From: Microcaldota archaeon
GTDB lineage: Archaea > Micrarchaeota > Micrarchaeia > Norongarragalinales > SBBD01
Assembly (NCBI GenBank): GCA_016212475.1
Contig: JACRGC010000003.1
Coordinates: 1-64,000, forward strand
Length of the DNA stretch: 64,000 nucleotides
Direction: 5' to 3'
Part shown: positions 24,435 to 35,200 of the stretch, one piece after another
How positions within the stretch are numbered: the first letter of the stretch is position 1
Layout: the number at the start of each line of letters is the position of its first letter
Notes under the pieces: model-generated
What the model was told of the DNA's origin: nothing
Seen by the model: the letters and a program-made list of their open reading frames with translations, nothing else
The model's database searches: none
Position numbers and translations under genes: made by a program

Positions 24435-25493
24435 ATGCCAATCGAATCCCTCCTCTCACAAAAACGAAAGCAGGTGGACAAGGAAATTGAGCGCTATTTC
24501 CCAAAAAATCCAACTGAATCTGATTTGCGAAAAATTTGCGGATTTCCAAGGTACGCCTACGATCTGCCTTCTGCTAAAGCCGCTCTTCATACCCCCATTT
24601 GGGAACTTTTGGATAGGGGCGGAAAGCGCTGGCGGCCGGCACTATTTCTAATGGTTGCAGAGGCATTTGGAAAAAAAAGCCAAACCCTCCTTGAACTTTC
24701 CATAATCCCTGAAGTCATCCACAATGGCACACTAATGGCAGATGACATTGAAGATAACAGCGATTTTCGAAGGGGAAAGCCAACCATCCATAAAATCTAC
24801 GGCGAAGATATCGCAATCAATGCCAGCAGCGCAATGTATTACCTCCCACTTCTTGCTCTATTTAAAAACAAATCAAAATTCCCCCAAACAACAATAATTT
24901 CCGCATATGAAATCTACTCGCAGGAAATGATCAATCTAGCCTACGGCCAATCCTTTGACATACTCTGGCACAAGGGAAAAAACGCAAATGTCACCGAAGA
25001 TCAATATTTGCAGATGTGCGCCTTCAAAACCGGGACCCTTGCAAGAATGGCTGCCAAGCTCGGCGCAGTATTTGCCGGCGCATCAGAAAAAAATGTTCAG
25101 CTAGCGGGAAGGTTTGCAGAATCAATTGGCGTAGCCTTCCAAATCCAAGACGACATCCTCAATTTGACTGCAAAAGAAGATTACGGAAAGGAAATTGGCG
25201 GAGATATCTCAGAAGGCAAAAGAAGCCTCATAGTTATTAGGGCGATTTCAAAGCTCGAACCACAAAAAAGGCGCAGGCTCCTAGAAATTCTTGACTCCCA
25301 CACAAAGGATAATTTCAAAATCGGCGAGGCTATTTCACTGATACGGGGAACTGACGCTTTGGAATACTCATCAAAATGCGCTTCAAAAATTGTTGCTGAT
25401 GCATGGATCGAGTTTTCAAAAGTGCTAAAACCTTCCAAAGCCAAAAAACAGCTGGAGCAATTTGCCAAATACCTAATTGAGCGAAAGGTTTGA
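24435..25493 (+). CDS. Geranylgeranyl diphosphate synthase (trans-polyprenyl synthase)
   Basis: 352 aa. It condenses IPP with allylic diphosphates to make the C20 (or longer) precursor of archaeal ether lipids. The first aspartate-rich motif is DDIED (residues 103-107, within HNGTLMADDIEDNSDFRRGKPT) and the second is QDDILNLT (D239-D240). GGKRWRPAL is the IPP/diphosphate-binding segment at 62-70. Chain length cannot be fixed from the sequence alone. Confidence 0.88.
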   Translation: MPIESLLSQKRKQVDKEIERYFPKNPTESDLRKICGFPRYAYDLPSAKAALHTPIWELLDRGGKRWRPALFLMVAEAFGKKSQTLLELSIIPEVIHNGTLMADDIEDNSDFRRGKPTIHKIYGEDIAINASSAMYYLPLLALFKNKSKFPQTTIISAYEIYSQEMINLAYGQSFDILWHKGKNANVTEDQYLQMCAFKTGTLARMAAKLGAVFAGASEKNVQLAGRFAESIGVAFQIQDDILNLTAKEDYGKEIGGDISEGKRSLIVIRAISKLEPQKRRRLLEILDSHTKDNFKIGEAISLIRGTDALEYSSKCASKIVADAWIEFSKVLKPSKAKKQLEQFAKYLIERKV

Positions 25494-25570
25494 TTGTTAA
25501 CCTGCGGCTAATACCTCTCCTTCAATCCGCCATTTATTTTGAATCCCCATTTACCCCAATCAATCCTGCA

Positions 25571-25651
25571 TTTACCATAAACCTTATTAATGCCATTAAA
25601 CAATATTTTACCATAAACAGCAATCGTGGTAATTATGGAATTTGTGGTAAA
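25571..25651. promoter_or_regulatory. Repeated motif, probable VapB operator
   Basis: TTTACCATAAAC occurs exactly twice (25571-25582 and 25607-25618), 36 bp apart. The reverse-oriented TGTGGTAAA lies at 25643-25651, with a related CGTGGTAA at 25625-25632. This cluster sits over the promoter and start of the antitoxin gene, where autoregulatory binding sites of AbrB/MazE-type antitoxins are normally found. Confidence 0.5.
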
Positions 25652-25841
25652 AACCGACAAAAGCGGAAGATTGGTCCTGCCTAAAGCCGCTAGGGATGAA
25701 ATGAAGAGCAACACCTTCATTTTGAACGTGGAAAAAGACCGATTGGTTTTCAAAAGGGTCCCAACAGTTGATGAGATGTGGGGTGCGTTTCCAAATATCG
25801 ACATGGAAAAACATCGCCGTGAACATGCAAAGGAGAGATAG
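25635..25841 (+). CDS. vapB: AbrB/MazE-type antitoxin (VapB)
   Basis: 68 aa from ATG 25635, preceded by GTGGT; a GTG at 25626 is an alternative. The N-terminal swapped-hairpin AbrB motif is clear (VVKTDKSGRLVLPKAARDEM). The C-terminal half (VDEMWGAFPNIDMEKHRREH) is the toxin-binding tail. It ends with TAG immediately before the VapC start, forming a standard type II toxin-antitoxin pair. Confidence 0.85.
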   Translation: MEFVVKTDKSGRLVLPKAARDEMKSNTFILNVEKDRLVFKRVPTVDEMWGAFPNIDMEKHRREHAKER

Positions 25842-28425
<2,584 letters not shown>

Positions 28426-28521
28426 AAGCAAAGGATTATTTGGCAAAAAGTTTGATTCGATGCCTAAATTTATCTCCAGTTAAAAAAATCAGCAATTACT
28501 TCCTTAATTCAAATCAGGAAT

Positions 28522-29214
28522 TTATTTCCCAAACCTTCTTTCCGTCTCATTATAGAACTTGATTGCATCCTCAAAGTCTTCCTTCCCAAACTCGGGCCAC
28601 AGCTTTCTTGAAAAGTAAAGCTCCGAGTACGCATTCTGCCATGGCATGAAACCCGACAGTCTGGAAACCCCGCCAGTTCTGATGATCAGATCCGGCGAAT
28701 TCTTGCTGTATAAATATTTTTCGAAATCTTTTTCAGTTAGGCTGTTAATTCCTTTTTCCTTCCCTGAAAAATCAACCGCAATCCTTTTGGCGGCGTTCAT
28801 GATCTCCTCCCTTCCCGAATACGCAATTGCAATCTCGAGTGTTTTCTCGAACTTTTCTGTTTGCGCTTCTAGCTCTGAAATCATTCCCACCAGATCTTTT
28901 GGCAGCAAATCGATTTTCCCAAAGAATTTCACATGGGTTTTCTTTTTTACAAATGTCTTATCCCTCAAAACCTGCCTGATTTTGTTCCTCATAAGCGCAA
29001 AAAGAATCCGAAGCTCAAGCTTGCTCCTCCCCTTGAAATTCTCAAGCGAAAGCGCCCAAAAAGTGACATTATCAATGGAATTTTCATTTGCCCAATTCAC
29101 AACATCCTCAACTTTAGTGAATCCGGATGCATACGCATTCTGCACGCTAAGCGCATTGCGCATCGCAAACCTCCTGTTGCCATCTGGAATAATTGCTATG
29201 GATTTCAATTTCAT
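28522..29214 (-). CDS. uppS: cis-Prenyltransferase (UppS/DHDDS-type), divergent active site
   Basis: 230 aa, full length for the family, which extends allylic diphosphates with cis-isoprene units to make the lipid sugar carrier. IAIIPDGNRRFA holds the catalytic Asp-Gly-Asn-Arg motif, FWALSLENFKG matches the FSxEN block, and LIIRTGGVSRLSGFMPWQNAYSELYF the Arg/product-release region. Two deviations are visible: the usual GHxxG block reads AYASG (no His), and the RTSGE/RTGGE Glu is Val. It still looks like a functional member. Confidence 0.78.
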   Translation of the reverse strand: MKLKSIAIIPDGNRRFAMRNALSVQNAYASGFTKVEDVVNWANENSIDNVTFWALSLENFKGRSKLELRILFALMRNKIRQVLRDKTFVKKKTHVKFFGKIDLLPKDLVGMISELEAQTEKFEKTLEIAIAYSGREEIMNAAKRIAVDFSGKEKGINSLTEKDFEKYLYSKNSPDLIIRTGGVSRLSGFMPWQNAYSELYFSRKLWPEFGKEDFEDAIKFYNETERRFGK

Positions 29215-29265
29215 GGGGTTTCCAACAAGTTAAATTTTAGATGTTTCGCCTTTAAATATATAACC

Positions 29266-30201
29266 TTAAAATGTGGTGCTTTCTATGAACGCCCCAACAA
29301 ACAGGCAGGCAACCGAAAACATCACAAGTTTTATGACATCCTTAAGTATTGGCCTAAATTCCTTGGTGTTGTAAGCTTCCCTTGTAATTGCACTGCTAAG
29401 AATTCCCCCTGCCAAAGCGCCTGCGGAATAGGCGATCAACTCGAATGTTCCGTGCGGGATTAGGCCTAAAAAACCGCAAAATAATCCTTTAAGGACTGTA
29501 AGTGGCGGAAATCCTGTACCAATAATTTCGCATTTAAGGTCTGGAAGCAAATTAATTGCCGCTGTTTCCTTAAGAACAAATTTTTTCGCCATGTTTCCAA
29601 GGAATACCCCAATTATTGATGCGTTCCAAATCAATATGAAAACCGAGCCAGCCCCGTAGATCAAGGATCCCATGATCACAAGTCCCAAAACTCCAAGATT
29701 TTGCTTCAAAATGAACAGGAACGGGTTTGTTGTGCTAACCGCTGCCCCTTGCAGTGGCGTCGAATCCCCATTTCCAACAACTTGGGCTGTCAATTGCTGC
29801 CCAACATCCCCAATCCTTTTAAGCTCGGATAACTGCGGCCCAAAAAACTTTTCCGCTTTAGCACTATCGTATCCATCTATGAATAGATACCAGAAAGTGA
29901 ATGCAATTGTCATTCCAATGAAAAACGCCAAAAGCACAAGCAAAACAGAATAGTGCCTTCGTATGGTCCTGCTTCCAAGCACGGTTTCATGCTCCAACTC
30001 CTCCTCTTCCAGCTTGAAAAGATTCAAAATGAAAGGAAGCGCAGGAATTAGCGTAAACATCAAAAGCATCGCCCCCATCGGCTCGATTTTCAAAAAATCC
30101 ACAATCCCAACTGCCAGCGAAACAAAAATAAACGCCAAAACAATGATTTCGGATGGGTTTCTCTCTGCAGTCCTTGGGCCAATCAGCGCTTCCACAACCA
30201 T
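29266..30201 (-). CDS. SpoIIM/DUF95-like membrane protein
   Basis: 311 aa with five to six transmembrane helices. The C-terminal half carries the SpoIIM signature IWNASIIGVFLGNMA followed by GLIPHGTFELIAYSAGALAGG, the segment that identifies stage II sporulation M homologues widespread in archaea. Its archaeal role is unknown; membrane remodelling or transport are suggestions only. Convergent/divergent neighbours do not inform function. Confidence 0.8.
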   Translation of the reverse strand: MVVEALIGPRTAERNPSEIIVLAFIFVSLAVGIVDFLKIEPMGAMLLMFTLIPALPFILNLFKLEEEELEHETVLGSRTIRRHYSVLLVLLAFFIGMTIAFTFWYLFIDGYDSAKAEKFFGPQLSELKRIGDVGQQLTAQVVGNGDSTPLQGAAVSTTNPFLFILKQNLGVLGLVIMGSLIYGAGSVFILIWNASIIGVFLGNMAKKFVLKETAAINLLPDLKCEIIGTGFPPLTVLKGLFCGFLGLIPHGTFELIAYSAGALAGGILSSAITREAYNTKEFRPILKDVIKLVMFSVACLFVGAFIESTTF

Positions 30202-30390
30202 AAGTTAATCCCGGATTTACAATTCTTAGAATAATGCATGATTTAAATTATGCGTTTTTGGGGAAATTTGAGAATATGGCCGTATGGCGCGATTTTCTTG
30301 CAATAGCAATTAGGCTCCAAATTACCTAAAATTATGAGCTAAATTCCCCCAACATGCTCCTATTAATATCTAATAATCATTTAATTTTTC

Positions 30391-32289
30391 ATGGAAAAGG
30401 ACGAGCCAAACCCAATAATTGCAAAACTACCCCTTTTTCTTTGGCTAACTATAGTGATTCTGCTTCTTGGCGCAGCTTATTTTCTTTTCAGCAAATCCGA
30501 TGGAATTTCAAATCCATTCAATCCAAAGGCACAGTCCGCTTCCCCAACTCCTTTTTTAGTTCCGCAGGTCCAAATAGCCGAATTAAAAACAGTCGGCGAA
30601 AAAACCGAAGTCTCTTCTGCATATTTCAAGGTCGGTGAAGGTGCAATTTCTATTAAGCATACCATTTGGAAGGACGGAGTACATAGGATGGAAAAAATCG
30701 AAATTACTAATCCCACCAAAAAAACATTAAAATTTGCCTTATTGGAGGTAGTCCCGAAAACAATTGCCACCATTGCAGATGCATTTTCACATTCGATTCC
30801 AGCAACTGTTCTAAAAGACGATCCGGTTTTCCTGATCCGCTTTGAGCTAAAACCTGGAGAAACCAAATCATTTGAAACGGATTCATCAGCCGGATATGAA
30901 TTTGGCGTAATGGAAATCCCAATCAATGAAGAAATAGCCACTTTACAGCCAACCCTTTTAAAACAACTAGCTGATACGGTTTCAAGATTCTCTTCGGACG
31001 AATATATGTTCCTATCAATCAAGGATGCAGCTGAAATGGAGCGGGCCCTTTCGGCAGTTTTAAATGATGACCGCAAAATTGAGGATAAAATCACATTCCT
31101 AAATGAAATGATCTCATACCAAGAATTAGTCGAGCCAAAATCCATACATATGGAAATATCCGAATTGCTCCCAATTGGTGATGCAACATTCCACTATGCA
31201 GCAAGAGCCGATCTTAAGCAATTCCTATTCAAAATCACCGGAAATATTGCCGAAAGTTCAATAACCTCTGTATCGCAATCCCCTGATTTTACCGGCAGTG
31301 GCATTGATGTTTACCTAAAAGCCGATTTTCTCTCAAAACTTAAGGGCAATTTGATCAATCCCTTCACCGGCCAAATTTTGCAGGATAAATTCACAGGAAA
31401 TTTGAATATTTCATTTGCAAAAAGCCCTGATGAGAAAATCCAAATTCCAATTGAAACATATGTTGACCATAAGCGGTTAATCTCAATTTACCCCTCAACT
31501 TTGCATATTTTCTCAAAGGATGGCATTTCCCCAACGAAAAAGGCTTTTGCCATCAACAATCTTCCCTACAAAAGTGAAATATTTGTAGGCTTTAGAAGTT
31601 TTCCTCTTTCCAGTTCAACCGAGCTTTCCAAACGCGAAACGAAGTCGTATGCCAACAATATACTCTTCGAACGCCCGGAAATTTCAATATTTGATAATGG
31701 AACGCAATTCCCTAATTTTACTGTTGTTTCCATCAACTCGAGCCTAAATTCTGACCTACTTGAAGAGCTTTCGATGAATGATGTTTTAACCGGAAGATTT
31801 GTGGATGCTGCCAGGCAACCTAAGATCGTATCGGATGCATCCGATTGCTCCAACTTCTATTGCTCTTGCGTTCAACTGAAATCCGCAATCCCCCTTAAAA
31901 TGATGGAAGTTAAGCAAATTGCCTCTTCCATCTACCCAAGCAAACTTGGGCTTTATGCCGACTTGTTTTTCAAAAATGAGGATTTTGTCTATTTTACCCA
32001 TTCATCCCCAATTTTCTATTATTCTCCTGAGGAAGACAATTGCAAAATTGACCAATTAAATGAAACTTTGGAAAATGGGCACATCTATTTGGTTGCTATA
32101 ACCGCTGACTTTTCCAACAAGGTTGCAAAAGAACCAATCCTTCGGAGTTTTTTGGTCGATACCGGCAAGTCCTGGCTTTACTATGGTTTTGATGGATCCG
32201 CCTTTTCTGACCTTTCCGACCAAACCATATTTGAAAACTTAATCTCAAAACACGATGAGGCAGTTTCAATGCTTTCAAAGGGAAAATAA
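30391..32289 (+). CDS. Single-span membrane protein with large external domain, 632 aa
   Basis: The N-terminus has one transmembrane helix (residues 12-32, LPLFLWLTIVILLLGAAYFLF). A roughly 590-residue extracellular region follows. The section ITNPTKKTLKFALLEVVPKTIA...FELKPGETKSF resembles immunoglobulin-like domains used for envelope proteins. Several Cys occur near the end (SDCSNFYCSCVQL). It ends immediately before the 1938-aa gene start (stop 32287-32289, ATG 32290), so the two are co-transcribed. I do not recognise a family. Confidence 0.6.
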   Translation: MEKDEPNPIIAKLPLFLWLTIVILLLGAAYFLFSKSDGISNPFNPKAQSASPTPFLVPQVQIAELKTVGEKTEVSSAYFKVGEGAISIKHTIWKDGVHRMEKIEITNPTKKTLKFALLEVVPKTIATIADAFSHSIPATVLKDDPVFLIRFELKPGETKSFETDSSAGYEFGVMEIPINEEIATLQPTLLKQLADTVSRFSSDEYMFLSIKDAAEMERALSAVLNDDRKIEDKITFLNEMISYQELVEPKSIHMEISELLPIGDATFHYAARADLKQFLFKITGNIAESSITSVSQSPDFTGSGIDVYLKADFLSKLKGNLINPFTGQILQDKFTGNLNISFAKSPDEKIQIPIETYVDHKRLISIYPSTLHIFSKDGISPTKKAFAINNLPYKSEIFVGFRSFPLSSSTELSKRETKSYANNILFERPEISIFDNGTQFPNFTVVSINSSLNSDLLEELSMNDVLTGRFVDAARQPKIVSDASDCSNFYCSCVQLKSAIPLKMMEVKQIASSIYPSKLGLYADLFFKNEDFVYFTHSSPIFYYSPEEDNCKIDQLNETLENGHIYLVAITADFSNKVAKEPILRSFLVDTGKSWLYYGFDGSAFSDLSDQTIFENLISKHDEAVSMLSKGK

Positions 32290-35200
32290 ATGAATAAAAT
32301 TTTTATCGCAATAATGGCTTTTTCCCTAGTTGCATCCTTTTCTCATGCATTTACGGAAAAAGAACTTTGTGATGAACTCGCCAAAAAAACAGGTTTAACT
32401 GGCGTTGAATTAACCAATGCCTGCAATGAACTGATTCTAACCGCCAGGCTTTCATTGGAAGAACAAGACCTTGATTCAGAACTGCAAGTAGTCTCTGAAG
32501 CGCACGCGCAAAAGGATTACGGCAGGTTTGCTCCTGCATCCTTTGTCCTAAATGCCTATGGTTCGTTTCAGGATACCGACCAAAGCAATCGGGAAATGTT
32601 CAAGGAGGAAGAAGGGCTAAAACTTCTTCGTTCATGCGTTGGTTCAAAAGACAAATGCTTTGTTTCCGATATATGCTCAAAAAGCTGCAAATGCGATTAT
32701 TCTGTCGGCGTCAACAAATACTTCGTAACTGCTAATTCCGCCCTTGATTATGTTTGCTCTGAAAACCCGGCAGTCCAAGTCCTAAAAGAAACCAAATCAA
32801 TTGAGCTGGATCCTGCTAAAAAATTTGATATATTTTCTAAAAAATCAGAAGACTACCAAAAAAATGAAAAATTTGCAAGGGCAGTTTCCAGCCTATTATC
32901 CGCATTAGCAATTGCCAAGGCAAATCCGGATAACAAAATACTTCAAAATCAGGCGCAATTAGCCTCCAAGCAATTAGAGCTTTTAGCTTCCAAAAGTGCC
33001 CATTCCGGCAAATTTTCAGAATGCATGAAAGGCTTTTCCGATGTTTTGGAAGGTCTTGCCACATACCAAACAATTGCCTGGATGGCCGGCACGGTTATTT
33101 TCAAATATGGGGTTTCTACCGTACTCACTGGGGGCACAGCAACTGTTGCCATAATCATGTCTGATATTTCAATTCACGGCTATTTCACATATGAGATTGC
33201 AAAAGGACTAATTGAATCCTATAAGCAAACACCATCTGATAAAATGGGCGCCCGTTTCACATGTCAACTGATAGGCTCCGGCTTTTTGCTTGCAATGACT
33301 TTATCCGGAACCATAAAGGGAACAAAGGCGGCAGTTGCCTTGCAGCGCATCAAAAAGTATGGCGTTTTGGATGAAAGTTCAATTGGCTCCAAAGAATTGG
33401 TTAAGGCGGATCTTGAAGCAAAAAATATCAAGGCTAAAGTTGCCGGCATTGGGCTTGAATCCGGTTTAAAAGTCCTATATCCTTCGGAAATAATTGCAAG
33501 GGCAATGGGCAAAATCGTTGAAAAATACTCCAAAACAGGAAAAAAAGCCCCAGAAGCATTCAAGGAAATCCTTGAGCTAAAAGAATCCAAGGCAGGCCCC
33601 ATCCTAAAAGATGCAACCAAGGCAAATTTGGAAACGGAAGTTGAAAAAACACTAAAGGAAACCGAAAGCTCCTTTTCCAAATCAGAAATTGAATATTTGG
33701 ACGTCTTATCCGGCCTGGAAAAAGGCAAATCAATCTCCTTTGAAAACTACCAAAAATTCGAAACCATCCGCCATAATCTGGATTTGGAACTAAAAAACCA
33801 GCAAAAACTTATTTCCGAAATAAAGAAGATCGATAGGATAAGCCCTAGCATAAAGATTGCAGAAAAAGACCCGATTTTTTCAAAAATGAAGGCAATGCAG
33901 AAGGAATTGAAGGACATCGACCGGAAGTACATAAAAAGCAACCTGAAATTGAAGGATAAGTTTGATCCAGAATTCCTTCGGAATAAATTCATTCTAAAGA
34001 ATGAGCACTTAGGAAATTCTCAACGATTCGTAAAAACAACCCTTTTTTCCGGTGAACTTTCACCTGAAGGGCGTGCATTTTTATTAGAGCCAAATTTTTT
34101 ATCATCCCTAAATATAATTGGAGGAAAATGGGACACTAACTATGATGTTTTTTTTAAAAGGGTAAATTTGGCAAAAATATTGAACAATCCAGAATCAAGA
34201 AGTTACCTAAAAAGAACAATGGAAGCAAAAAAAGAAATTAATTTGGCTATATTGTCCATTTTGGGTACTATTGTAAGAAATTCGGAGGAACGAAAAGGAA
34301 AAAAATCAGGTTTCGAATATGATATAGCGTTTCAAGAAAGGTTTCTTTCAGGAGAGACTTTAGATTGGAACTCGTACTGGTTGGAAGATTTGGAAAGCGC
34401 GATTCTGTCCGATTCAAAAATTTGCATTGATAAGATGAATGTTGTTAGGGATAATTATCGTGTTTTGAACGCCATTAAGGATGTTGACGAATATTTATCC
34501 GTAGGACTTATCTATGCCCTAGCCGAAAATACTTATCCGAACCTTGGAGAATTTCTTAATTTCTTTTACAATCGGGGGGCCAAACTCGTCGAACTAAGAA
34601 ATATTGCTCGCCAAAATAGCGGCCTTTCAGGGTCAGCTCATCCAGACTTATTATTTGAGCTAAAGAATTTAATGGAACTTGAGCGAGCATTAGGGAAGCG
34701 GTTTGATTTTAGCAAAACAGAGGATATTGCTAATTTTAATAATGAATTTTCTAAAATGAATCGTTTTTATCCAAATTCGAAAGAAATTATTTTTGAAAAC
34801 TTTAAAACAGCCAAAGATTTGGATTACAGCTTGAAGATTAAATTAACCGCTGCAGACCGTATTCCTTCTTCTCAATTTATTTATGATATAGATCCGCCAA
34901 AATTCAGGACGAAAATAGAACAATTTACCAAAGATTACCCGAAGATTTCAAAAGTCATCAAAAAACATGAATTGGATTACGATTCATTTATTTTATTCCT
35001 AACAAATGCGGAAAAACTAAATAAATATTCGGAAAGCCATTTGGCACTTATTATCGAAGCCATGGATCGCTCTCCCGATTATAAATTCAAGGAAGCCTTT
35101 TTGAAAAATGATTGGCTTCTAAATGATGTTGAGACATTGAATTCAATTTTAAAAGTATCTGATTTTAGCAAGATAAGGACTCGTGGCGCTGATCCATTGG

